Below the pieces are notes generated by a model. It was not told the origin of the DNA. It made no database searches and saw only the letters and a list, made by a program, of their open reading frames with translations. DNA of 7,357 nucleotides from Acidaminococcus sp. CAG:917 (GTDB taxonomy: Bacteria; Bacillota; Clostridia; Christensenellales; CAG-917), in the NCBI GenBank assembly GCA_000437555.1, contig FR901011.1, positions 36,371-43,727 on the forward strand, in the 5' to 3' direction. Shown here piece after piece: positions 1 to 5,972 of the stretch. The translations under genes were made by a program, and so were the position numbers. Every line of letters starts with the position of its first letter. The stretch's first letter is position 1.

Positions 1-74
1 TGTAGGGAAGTTGAAAGATAAAAGGCTTTAGGCTTTGACGTTTTTTAGCCATAAAGTTAAATAAAGATTTAAAA

Positions 75-132
75 ATTCAATTTTAAGATTAAAAGCCAAG
101 ATATTCAATTTTAAGATGTTCAATTAAAAATC
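75..132. repeat. Short direct repeats after tupC
   Basis: The 15-base unit ATTCAATTTTAAGAT occurs exactly at 75-89 and 103-117, and a diverged third unit (GTTCAATTAAAAATC) abuts at 118-132, overlapping the tupC stop codon. The stretch 1-123 is AT-rich and shows no convincing terminator for the tup operon. The repeats may be simple slippage products. Confidence 0.5.
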
Positions 133-804
133 CGTGTGGAAACTCAAAAACGCCTTTGCTTTTTCCGTTTGCGGTTCTTTAAAAAATTCCGTTGTCGGAG
201 TTATTTCTTCAATTATTCCTTTTTCGATATATACAACGTAGTCGGATATCGCTTTTGCCTGTCGTAGCGAGTGCGTGGCGATAATCATGGTAGAGCGATG
301 AGAGCTTTGATAATCTCTTATCATTTCTTCGGCAGTCAGCGTAGAGTTGATGTCCAAAGACGCCGTCGGTTCATCGAGCAGCACCAATTTATAATCGCCC
401 ATAAAGAGTCGGCAAATTGCAAGCTTTTGCGTTTCACCGCCTGACAGGCGAGAAGCGTTTTTGTTGACGTATTGAACAAGGTCAAACTTTTTCAGCATCA
501 CGAGAGCGTCGGCAAGAGCGTCTTTGCGGTATTTGATTTTACGGGATAAAAGCATATTGTTTTTGACGCTCATATCGAAAGCATAGTTTTTTTGAGGAAG
601 GTATCCTACTGATTTTAGCTTTAATCCGTCACATTCGATTTTACCGTTAAACTTTATAAGCGAAGCCACGCACTTTAAAAGAGTGCTTTTTCCGCTTCCG
701 TTACTTCCTATAATCGCATATATGTTGTTTCTTGCAAAAGAGACGTCCCTGACGTCGAGCACGGTTTTTTTATTGTATTCTTTGTATGCGGTTACGTTTA
801 TCAT
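124..804 (-). CDS. tupC: Tungstate ABC transporter ATP-binding protein (TupC)
   Basis: This is a 226-residue ABC ATPase, the cytoplasmic motor that powers import through the membrane permease encoded just upstream. All nucleotide-binding motifs are intact: Walker A GSNGSGKST (33-41), Q-loop Gln71 in GYLPQKN, signature LSGGE (120-124), Walker B LVLLDE (140-145), D-loop SLD (149-151) and the switch histidine His178 in ATHS. The protein is short and has no C-terminal regulatory domain such as the TOBE/MOP domain of ModC, which fits TupC rather than ModC. The start codon overlaps the tupB stop by four bases (ATGA, 801-804), so translation is probably coupled. It is the last gene of the tupABC operon. 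The family is certain; tungstate specificity is inferred from TupA and TupB. Confidence 0.93.
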   Translation of the reverse strand: MINVTAYKEYNKKTVLDVRDVSFARNNIYAIIGSNGSGKSTLLKCVASLIKFNGKIECDGLKLKSVGYLPQKNYAFDMSVKNNMLLSRKIKYRKDALADALVMLKKFDLVQYVNKNASRLSGGETQKLAICRLFMGDYKLVLLDEPTASLDINSTLTAEEMIRDYQSSHRSTMIIATHSLRQAKAISDYVVYIEKGIIEEITPTTEFFKEPQTEKAKAFLSFHTDF

Positions 805-1502
805 TTCTTTTTAAGTCCTGCCTGAAGAAGGGAAGCGACGACGTTTAAGCCGAGCACTATGAGTATGAGAATAATTCCCAATGCAACGGCAAGCTGAAAC
901 TGTCCCGTGTTATAGTTTAACGCAATGGCAGTCGTCATGACCCTCGTTTTGTGAAGTATGTTTCCGCCTACTATCTGCACTGCGCCCACTTCCGCAATAG
1001 AGCGGGCAAACGCAAACAGATATACGGCTATAAGCTGAAATTTGCACTCGTTTAGCGCAAGCAAAAACGTCTTTGTCCTTGACAGTCCCATTCCGTATGC
1101 CGTCTCTTTCATCGCTTTTGTGGTCGCGCCCACGGCGTTTTCCGTCATACCCGCCACGATAGGTGTGATTAACACGACTTGCGCTATGACCATAAGTTCG
1201 ACGGAATATATAAGCCCCGATGCACCGAAAGGCCCCGTGCCGGAAAACAGCATATAAATTAAAATTCCCACGGCGACGGCAGGCAGTCCCATAAGCGTCC
1301 GAATTACGGTGACCACCGCCTTTTTGCCGGGGAATTCGTTAAGTGCGATAAGTATGCCCACAGGTACTCCTATCAAAAAGGAATATACCGAACTTTGCAA
1401 ACTCATCAAAAGTGTGGTAGAGACAATTTCGGAAAGCAGCTTGTCGCCTGCTCCCATGAGCTGAAACGCTTTTGAAAAGGATTCTAAAATGCTCTCCCAC
1501 AT
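801..1502 (-). CDS. tupB: Tungstate ABC transporter permease (TupB)
   Basis: This is a 233-residue inner-membrane permease of the molybdate/tungstate/sulfate importer group. Hydrophobic segments lie at about 26-54, 62-87, 98-118, 152-168 and 202-227. The EAA-type loop that contacts the ATPase is at about 133-158, beginning ETAYGMGLSR. The stretch AEVGAVQIVGGNI (170-182) followed by KTRVMTTAIAL is, from memory, characteristic of TupB proteins. The start at 1502 lies 8 bases after the tupA stop, with only a weak AAAGG-like ribosome-binding site; the internal Met16 has none, so the first ATG was kept. The stop overlaps the tupC start. It should carry tungstate delivered by the TupA lipoprotein. 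Confidence 0.92.
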   Translation of the reverse strand: MWESILESFSKAFQLMGAGDKLLSEIVSTTLLMSLQSSVYSFLIGVPVGILIALNEFPGKKAVVTVIRTLMGLPAVAVGILIYMLFSGTGPFGASGLIYSVELMVIAQVVLITPIVAGMTENAVGATTKAMKETAYGMGLSRTKTFLLALNECKFQLIAVYLFAFARSIAEVGAVQIVGGNILHKTRVMTTAIALNYNTGQFQLAVALGIILILIVLGLNVVASLLQAGLKKK

Positions 1503-1510
1503 AGTCGTCT

Positions 1511-2560
1511 TTAGCCTTTGGTATTATAGTTGTTTGCCATGGTAAGGCAAGCTCCCATACCTTGTCCTGCCGAGATATACCACGACGCCATTGTCTTGCC
1601 GTCCGACGATGCCGGGGCAACGGAAGAGGCTCCCGAGGTTATGGATATGTCGACCAAGGGCAAATCCGTTCCTTGCCAAAGTTTGACCTCGGCATTATGC
1701 GTGCCGGATGCGTCGCCTCTCGATATAAAATTATATCCGCCGTCGGCTATAGCCTTAAGTGCCTCATAGATGTCTGCGCAGTCGGAAACTTTTGCGGGGT
1801 CGGATTTAGGTCCTATAAGCACAAAGTAGTTATACATAAAACTGACTCTTTGGGGATATGCGCTGTCATAAACGTCGCCCGAAAGCCCCTCAACCGTGCG
1901 GGCAAAACCCGAGTCGATAAACTCTTTTTCGGATGACGCCGAGTGAACTAAAATGAGGTCGGCGTTGCCTTTCTCTGCCGCCTGAATTGCGGCGCCTGTT
2001 CCCGCGGAAGACACCTCGATGTCAAATCCCGTCTCTGCTTCAAATTTTTCCGAAAGGTAGTCAAGCAAGCCCGTATCGTTTACGGAAGTCGTGGTAGAAA
2101 TACGAATTTTTTGTGTGTCAGACGCCGTGCAACGGAGACTGTCCAAATCGGCGTCGCAGGTTTGCGCTTCGTCAATCAAATAGAAAAGCGATTCGCCGTA
2201 ATCCGATTTTCCGAAGTCGGCAATGAGCGCCCTGGTTGAGGCAAGGCTCATCCATTTGATAAAACTGTCGGCGCCTTTTTCGTTAATCGGAGTTTGCAAA
2301 GCTGTTCCGAATCCGCTTCCGTCACCGTCAACAGCTATCATCGTGTAGGTGTTCATCAATGCCGAATCCTGTTCAAAGAGAAGGGTGAGAGAAGGTATTT
2401 TGTCGCCTTCCGCGTTTTTCTTGTAGGCAAGATAAGTTCCCTTGTCGCTCAGAACGTATGCGCCTTTTTCAACCGGCGTTTCGTTACAAGCGGTAAACAG
2501 AGCGAAAACTAATGCCAAAGAAAAAATGCACAAAAAAATTGCTAAAATTTTCCGTTTCAT
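1511..2560 (-). CDS. tupA: Tungstate-binding lipoprotein TupA, apparently circularly permuted
   Basis: This 349-residue protein is the extracytoplasmic tungstate receptor of the importer. A lipoprotein signal peptide (1-24) ends in LFTAC, with Cys25 as the lipidation site. The start at 2560 is chosen because AGGAG lies 7 bases upstream and the signal peptide begins there; the 14-codon in-frame extension to 2602 runs back into the leader RNA. Residues 32-134 (KGAYVLSDKGTYLAYK, LTLLFEQDSALMNTYTMIAVD, ADFGKSDYGESLF) match what is normally the C-terminal part of TupA. Residues 151-341 (ISTTTSVNDTGLL, SSAGTGAA, LVHSASSEKEF, ISRGDASGTH, GQGMGACLTMA) match the normal N-terminal part with the oxyanion-binding TTTS and SRGD-SGTH motifs. 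A 16-residue linker joins them, and the protein ends at NTKG. The domain order is therefore swapped while both parts are kept. Residues about 299-328 also form a longer loop than I expect in the family. Confidence 0.9.
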   Translation of the reverse strand: MKRKILAIFLCIFSLALVFALFTACNETPVEKGAYVLSDKGTYLAYKKNAEGDKIPSLTLLFEQDSALMNTYTMIAVDGDGSGFGTALQTPINEKGADSFIKWMSLASTRALIADFGKSDYGESLFYLIDEAQTCDADLDSLRCTASDTQKIRISTTTSVNDTGLLDYLSEKFEAETGFDIEVSSAGTGAAIQAAEKGNADLILVHSASSEKEFIDSGFARTVEGLSGDVYDSAYPQRVSFMYNYFVLIGPKSDPAKVSDCADIYEALKAIADGGYNFISRGDASGTHNAEVKLWQGTDLPLVDISITSGASSVAPASSDGKTMASWYISAGQGMGACLTMANNYNTKG

Positions 2561-2567
2561 AAAAGTT

Positions 2568-2660
2568 CTCCTTTCCGCAATGGGAGGCTGTATCGTTTCC
2601 AATACAACCCCGGTCTTTAATCCGTAGCGGACGCCTTAGGATATAAAGACTCGGAGGACG
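2568..2660 (-). promoter_or_regulatory. Candidate Moco/Tuco riboswitch in the tupA leader
   Basis: The tupA leader folds into an arrangement that resembles the molybdenum-cofactor (Moco RNA) family. The 5' part reads CCTCCGAG. Next comes a hairpin with arms GTCTTTA (2650-2644) and TAAAGAC (2619-2613), with ATCC/GGAT inside. Then a stem TGTAT/ATACA (2606-2602 with 2593-2589) closes a TGGAAACG loop and is followed by GCCTCCC (2588-2582) and GGAAAGGAG, which contains the Shine-Dalgarno. As I remember it, the E. coli moaA Moco RNA ends the same way: stem, GCCTCCC, a few bases, GGAAAGG. The 5' CTCC (2656-2653) can pair with GGAG (2571-2568), so a ligand-stabilised fold could hide the ribosome-binding site. 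The tungstate importer downstream suggests tungsten cofactor (Tuco) sensing. The call is from memory of the motif, not from a covariance search. Confidence 0.75.
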
Positions 2661-2689
2661 CAGCTGAATATTTCTGCATCTTATAAATT

Positions 2690-2718
2690 ATTATATCACA
2701 GCATAGATTATATTTCAA
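2690..2718 (-). promoter_or_regulatory. Promoter of the tupABC operon
   Basis: Reading the minus strand, a -35 box TTGAAA (2718-2713) and a -10 box TATAAT (2695-2690) are separated by 17 bases, with an extended TGA just before the -10. The predicted transcription start is near 2683, which gives a leader of about 120 bases that contains the whole candidate riboswitch. Confidence 0.8.
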
Positions 2719-2725
2719 TAAGCTT

Positions 2726-2743
2726 TTAGCTGATAACAGCTAA
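2726..2743. repeat. Perfect palindrome between the tup and adh promoters
   Basis: Arms TTAGCTG (2726-2732) and CAGCTAA (2737-2743) flank ATAA. The palindrome lies 7 bases upstream of the tup -35 box and 24 bases upstream of the adh -35 box, in the spacer of two divergent promoters. It has no U-tract of the kind a terminator would need and could be an operator for one or both genes. No regulator can be assigned to it. Confidence 0.5.
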
Positions 2744-2767
2744 TAAAAACAGGCAGACTCTTTTTTC

Positions 2768-2796
2768 TTGCAATGCGCTCAGGGCGGTTGTATAAT
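2768..2796 (+). promoter_or_regulatory. Promoter of the alcohol dehydrogenase gene
   Basis: The -35 box TTGCAA (2768-2773) and -10 box TATAAT (2791-2796) have an ideal 17-base spacing. The predicted start near 2803 coincides with the beginning of the Shine-Dalgarno GGAGGAG (2803-2809), so the message would have a leader of only about 10 bases. Confidence 0.72.
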
Positions 2797-2812
2797 TTAA
2801 GCGGAGGAGCCT

Positions 2813-3853
2813 ATGTTAACTTACACTTATTTCGCCAAAGACGATTTCAGGCTTGTAGATAAGCCTTTTCCCAAAATCGAAAACGATACGGACGCTATCG
2901 TCAAAGTTACGCTTAGCAGTATATGCACCAGCGACTTGCACATATTGCACGGCTGCGTTCCGAAAGCGGTTAAAGGCATAACGGTAGGACACGAGGCTGT
3001 CGGAGTCGTCGCCGAAGTCGGCAGCAAAGTCAAAAACGTAAAGGCAGGCGATAGGGTATCTGTCAATGTGGAAACCTTTTGCGGAAAGTGTTGGTTTTGC
3101 CGCCGAGGATATGTAAACAACTGCGTTTCGCCTCAGGGCGGTTGGGCAATGGGCTGCCGTATCGACGGAATGCAGGCTCAATACGTCAAAGTTCCTTTTG
3201 CCGATAACGGCTTGACGGTGATTCCGCAAAACGTGACGGACAGGCAGGCTCTTTTGGCGGGAGATATTTTAGCAACGGGATATTGGGCGGCTAAAATTTC
3301 CGAAATAGAAAAGGGTGACGACGTCCTCGTCATAGGAGCAGGTCCGACAGGAATATGCTGTATGCTCTCAGCACTTTTAAAAGAGCCTAAACGAGTTTAT
3401 ATATGCGATGTGGATAAATCAAGACTTGATTTTGTTGCAAGGCACTATCCCCAAGCAATACCGCTTAGTGCAGACGAAGTTTTAGCAAGGCTTATCGCCG
3501 ATTGTCCAAGAGGCGGTGCGGACAGAGTGATAGAGGCGGCAGGAACGCCCGACTCTTTTAAGCTTGCCTGGCAGGCGGCGCGTCCGAACGGCGTGGTATC
3601 GGTTATAGCAATGTATGACGCTGCTCAGATTTTGCCTTTGCCCGATATGTACGGCAAAAATCTTACGTTTAAAACGGGCGGAGTGGACGGCTGTGACGCC
3701 AAAGAAATTCTGTCGCTTATATCCGAGGGCAAACTTGACGCGTCGGCACTAATTACACACACTTTTAATCTTTCCCAAGCCCCTAAGGCTTACGACCTTT
3801 TTGCCTCTCGCCGAGACGGAGTGATGAAAGTAGCTCTCGATTGCCGGAAGTGA
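2813..3853 (+). CDS. Zinc-dependent alcohol dehydrogenase (MDR family)
   Basis: This 346-residue medium-chain dehydrogenase/reductase should oxidise an alcohol or reduce an aldehyde or ketone using NAD(H) in the cytoplasm. The catalytic zinc ligands are Cys38, His60 and Glu61 (GHE at 59-61), with Asp151 in GDILATGYWA a likely fourth site residue. A structural zinc site is complete: Cys90, Cys93, Cys96 and Cys104. The Rossmann fold begins at VLVIGAGPTG (171-180), and Asp199 at the end of the second strand favours NAD over NADP. Length is normal for the family. The start is set by GGAGGAG just upstream. The gene is divergent from tupABC; a link to tungsten-dependent aldehyde metabolism is possible but not shown. 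The exact substrate (ethanol, isopropanol, a polyol or threonine-like) cannot be read from the sequence. Confidence 0.9.
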   Translation: MLTYTYFAKDDFRLVDKPFPKIENDTDAIVKVTLSSICTSDLHILHGCVPKAVKGITVGHEAVGVVAEVGSKVKNVKAGDRVSVNVETFCGKCWFCRRGYVNNCVSPQGGWAMGCRIDGMQAQYVKVPFADNGLTVIPQNVTDRQALLAGDILATGYWAAKISEIEKGDDVLVIGAGPTGICCMLSALLKEPKRVYICDVDKSRLDFVARHYPQAIPLSADEVLARLIADCPRGGADRVIEAAGTPDSFKLAWQAARPNGVVSVIAMYDAAQILPLPDMYGKNLTFKTGGVDGCDAKEILSLISEGKLDASALITHTFNLSQAPKAYDLFASRRDGVMKVALDCRK

Positions 3854-3894
3854 TTTTAGAACAAAAAAAAATTAAAGCGGTTTTAAACATTAAG

Positions 3895-3918
3895 CACAAT
3901 TAAAACATTTTAATTGTG
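3895..3918. repeat. Perfect 11-base inverted repeat downstream of adh
   Basis: Arms CACAATTAAAA (3895-3905) and TTTTAATTGTG (3908-3918) flank the dinucleotide CA. It starts 41 bases after the dehydrogenase stop codon. The stem is almost all A-T and lacks a clean T-tract afterwards, so as a terminator it would be weak. A protein-binding site is equally possible. Confidence 0.45.
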
Positions 3919-4204
3919 TAAAATTGTTTGGTGCAAAAGCTATACCGCTTAAGATTTGTATTCCGAAAAACTGTTTAAAACTATTTTTGATTTATTTTTT
4001 CATAGGCTTACATTATCTAAAATTTAAAAATAATTGCTTTAATAGCTCTTTTCTTTCGGCATTTAAAAATTTCTCTATTGCAAAAAACTTTAATTTTATA
4101 AAGACGTCGCTTTGCTCGTCAAATTATTTGAAATTAAATAATGGAATTTTGTCATTCGTTTATTCTATAGCTTATAAAGATTTAAATATTAACCATATAT
4201 GTGT

Positions 4205-4234
4205 TTGAGAATTAAAAGACAAAAGTAATATAAC
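4205..4234 (+). promoter_or_regulatory. Predicted marR promoter
   Basis: A -35-like TTGAGA (4205-4210) and a -10-like TATAAC (4229-4234) are 18 bases apart, giving a start near 4241. The boxes are imperfect, but they place the start directly before the palindrome that precedes the marR gene. Confidence 0.5.
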
Positions 4235-4243
4235 AAGAATACA

Positions 4244-4265
4244 AATAATAAGATTTCTTATTATT
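4244..4265. promoter_or_regulatory. Palindromic candidate operator for the MarR-type regulator
   Basis: Arms AATAATAAGA (4244-4253) and TCTTATTATT (4256-4265) form a perfect inverted repeat around TT. It lies just after the predicted transcription start and ends 12 bases before the marR ATG, next to the Shine-Dalgarno AAGGGAG (4266-4272). MarR proteins bind as dimers to palindromes of about this size and often repress their own operon, so autoregulation is the natural reading. It is inferred from position and symmetry only. Confidence 0.6.
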
Positions 4266-4277
4266 AAGGGAGCGGCT

Positions 4278-4697
4278 ATGACTTCATTTCATCAACTGAT
4301 TATGAAAACGCATTTATCCTTCGCCAAAAGGGTGCTTGCAGAAACGCAGAAATTGGGACTGAGTGCGGGACAGCCTAAAATATTGGAGTTTTTACTTGAG
4401 GTAGACAGTGTGGAACAAAAAACGATTGCGATACACTGCGAAATCGAACCTGCTACGGTGGGAACGATTTTATTGGGCATGGAGTCAAAAGGGCTAATCG
4501 TCAGAAAAAGAGAAAACGACAACCGCAGGTCGCTGTTTGTAAGTCTGACGCCCGAGGGTAGGGAATACGCTTTAAAGGTTAAAGAAATTTTTGACAGAAA
4601 CGACAAAGAGATTTTTTCAAATTTTTCGGATGACGAAGTCGAAACGCTTAAAAATTTATTAAACAGAGTTTTTGATAACATTAAAATAGAGATGTGA
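4278..4697 (+). CDS. MarR-family transcriptional regulator
   Basis: This 139-residue protein has the MarR winged helix-turn-helix layout: N-terminal dimerisation helices (1-27), a first DNA-binding helix after GLSAGQPKILEFL (27-39), a recognition helix around EPATVGTILLGMESKGL (57-73), a wing with RENDNRRSLFVSLTPEG (78-94) and C-terminal dimerisation helices (95-136). Asp81 with Arg83 and Arg84 in the wing are the usual DNA-contacting positions. The start is supported by AAGGGAG 5 bases upstream. The next gene follows with only 2 bases between stop and ATG, so the two form an operon. The regulator probably represses itself and the membrane protein through the palindrome upstream. The inducing ligand is unknown. 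Confidence 0.92.
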   Translation: MTSFHQLIMKTHLSFAKRVLAETQKLGLSAGQPKILEFLLEVDSVEQKTIAIHCEIEPATVGTILLGMESKGLIVRKRENDNRRSLFVSLTPEGREYALKVKEIFDRNDKEIFSNFSDDEVETLKNLLNRVFDNIKIEM

Positions 4698-4699
4698 TT

Positions 4700-5616
4700 A
4701 TGGAAAAAGAACTTGTCAAACGCGATGACGTTAGCGAAGAAAAACCGTTACAATTAAACTCTTCATCAGACGGACAAGACGAAGACTTTCGGTTGGGAAC
4801 TGACGAAAGTGTAGAGATAAAGTCTGAAGGTCAAAATAATATCGATGAGTGCGCTGACGAAGACGAAAAGCCCGTTTATGCAGAGTCGGAAAACAAAAGA
4901 GACAAGATAAAAAAGGCAGTGATAGATTGCCTGAAAAGGTCGGTATTCCTATTTATCGGTCTTTTTATAATGGCATTCGGAGTTTCCTTTTCAATAAAAG
5001 CGTTACTTGGAACGTCACCTGTTTCAAGTATACCTAACGTAGTTAGTATCGTATCGGGATTGAGCGTAGGAATGACAGCTATAATAGTGACGCCATTATA
5101 GTTTTGATTCAAATTCCGATTTTAAGAAAAAAGTTTAAATGGCAAAGGCTTTTGCAAATACCAGTGTCAACGGTTTTCGGATTGATGATTGATTTGACTT
5201 CCCATTGCATTGAGGGTACTGCGGCTCCGAATTACGGGGTGCAGTGGGCGTATTGCATTGTAGGAATCGTCCTTGTCGGAATGGGCGTAAGTTTTGAAGT
5301 CGTAGCAAACATTGTGACGTTGGCAGGTGAGGGGCTTGTTCAGGCTGTCTGTATGGTGAGTAAAATCAAATTCGGGACAATGAAAATTATTTGCGACTCG
5401 TCTTTTGTCGTCATCGCACTGATTATCTCGCTTGCATGTTTACATACGGTCGAAGGAGTAAGAGAGGGAACTGCGGCTGCCGCAATTTTTGTAGGTTTAT
5501 GCTCAAAGCTTTTTATGCACCCTGTCGCTTTCATTGCAAAAAAAGTATTCGAAACAGATTATCGGTTTCCAAAAAAAGAAAGGAAAAAGCATCTGTCTCT
5601 TCCAAAGCATGCATAA
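4700..5616 (+). pseudogene. YczE/YyaS-like membrane protein gene, broken by a one-base frameshift
   Basis: Two frames together encode one integral membrane protein of the YczE/YyaS/YitT-like group, whose function is unknown. Frame one (4700-5101) has an acidic, soluble N-terminus of about 70 residues and two membrane segments, including GVSFSIKALLGTSPVSSIPNV, and ends GMTAIIVTPL-stop. Frame two continues the same fold with IVLIQIPILRKKFKWQRLLQIP, FGLMIDL, GVSFEVVANIVTLAGEGLVQA, and ends at 5616. The join is near 5089-5092. Adding one A to GTGACGCC there would give GTGAACGCC and read VNAIIVLIQIPIL, a smooth family-like sequence of 305 residues in total. ATG 4700 is preferred over GTG 4694 because the weak TAGAG site is 8 bases upstream of it. 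This is either a recent pseudogene or a sequencing or assembly error. It is cotranscribed with marR. Confidence 0.82.
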
Positions 5617-5640
5617 GCCAATTTGCGCAAACAATGCTTT

Positions 5641-5658
5641 AACTTAAAGATTTAAGTT
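5641..5658. repeat. AT-only palindrome upstream of the tRNA promoter
   Basis: Arms AACTTAAA (5641-5648) and TTTAAGTT (5651-5658) flank GA. It lies 24 bases after the membrane protein stop and 12 bases before the tRNA -35 box. It could be a weak terminator of the marR operon or simply AT-rich spacer. Confidence 0.35.
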
Positions 5659-5670
5659 TATTAAATACAC

Positions 5671-5699
5671 TTGCTAAAAGATAAAATTTGTGTTAATAT
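5671..5699 (+). promoter_or_regulatory. Promoter of tRNA-Ser
   Basis: The -35 box TTGCTA (5671-5676) and -10 box TAATAT (5694-5699) are 17 bases apart, with an extended TGT directly before the -10. The predicted start near 5706 gives a 5' leader of about 49 bases, to be removed by RNase P. Confidence 0.7.
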
Positions 5700-5754
5700 A
5701 GGCTCGCTTGAAAATTGCAGAGTAAATTTTCATATTCATTTAAACATAAAGTCT

Positions 5755-5845
5755 GGAGACGTATCGAAGTGGTCGTAACGGGACTGACTCGAAATCAGTT
5801 GTACCTTTTTTGGTACCGTGGGTTCGAATCCCACCGTCTCCGCCA
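5755..5845 (+). tRNA. tRNA-Ser with anticodon CGA
   Basis: A complete 91-base class II tRNA. The acceptor stem GGAGACG pairs with CGTCTCC (5835-5841), followed by discriminator G and an encoded CCA. The anticodon stem ACTGA/TCAGT holds the loop CTCGAAA with anticodon CGA at 5790-5792, reading codon UCG. The long variable arm GTACC-TTTTTT-GGTAC is typical of serine tRNAs. The T arm GTGGG/CCCAC holds TTCGAAT. Nothing in it looks damaged. Its 3' end is copied downstream (see the repeats). Confidence 0.97.
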
Positions 5846-5847
5846 TA
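5825..5847 (+). repeat. tRNA-Ser 3'-end repeat, original copy
   Basis: Twenty-three bases running from the T loop through the acceptor stem, CCA and two further bases are repeated exactly at 6000-6022. This copy is inside the functional tRNA gene. Confidence 0.9.
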
Positions 5848-5850
5848 TAA

Positions 5851-5900
5851 TGGCTCGCTGTGAGCCACAAAATAAAAAAGCAACTTCGGTTGCTTTTTTT
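5851..5900 (+). terminator. tRNA 3' hairpin and rho-independent terminator
   Basis: Directly after the tRNA comes a small hairpin with arms TGGCTC (5851-5856) and GAGCCA (5862-5867). Then follows a terminator hairpin GCAAC-TTCG-GTTGC (5880-5893) with an A-tract before it and seven T after it. The A- and T-tracts make it potentially active on both strands. Confidence 0.85.
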
Positions 5901-5972
5901 ATTTTGCTTTTATTCGCTCGCCATTATAATTGCTCCGACGGCGGGAGACCGAAATATGTGACGCTCGCAATG

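Larger units (their letters stand above)
3854..4277. other. AT-rich intergenic gap without a convincing gene
   Basis: This stretch of about 420 bases is clearly richer in A and T than the genes on either side. It contains a perfect 11-base inverted repeat near its left end, and the marR promoter with its palindrome at the right end. The only open frame of note (3924-4208, plus) begins at a TTG with no ribosome-binding site and encodes a low-complexity F/K/N/L/I-rich product, so I do not call it a gene. I see no RNA gene here. The left part may carry a weak terminator for the dehydrogenase gene. Confidence 0.6.

Noticed and set aside
2561..2602. Fourteen-codon upstream extension of TupA
   Set aside because: It would place the start inside the candidate riboswitch without a ribosome-binding site and would spoil the signal peptide. 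The start at 2560 has AGGAG at good spacing.
3924..4208. Open frame of 94 codons in the AT-rich gap
   Set aside because: It starts at TTG without a ribosome-binding site and encodes a low-complexity F, K, N, L and I-rich product, as expected from translating AT-rich spacer.
5084..5101. Programmed -1 frameshifting in the membrane protein gene
   Set aside because: There is no slippery heptamer of the X XXY YYZ type before the stop and no clear stimulatory stem after it.
5104..5616. Second half of the membrane protein as an independent gene starting at TTG
   Set aside because: No ribosome-binding site is seen, and its sequence continues the fold of the first half directly. A frameshift explains it better.
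5916..5952. Degenerate inverted copy of the tRNA tail (CCATTATA, later GGCGGGAGACCG)
   Set aside because: The match needs an insertion of about 11 bases and two extra bases in the tail part, too weak to separate from chance.
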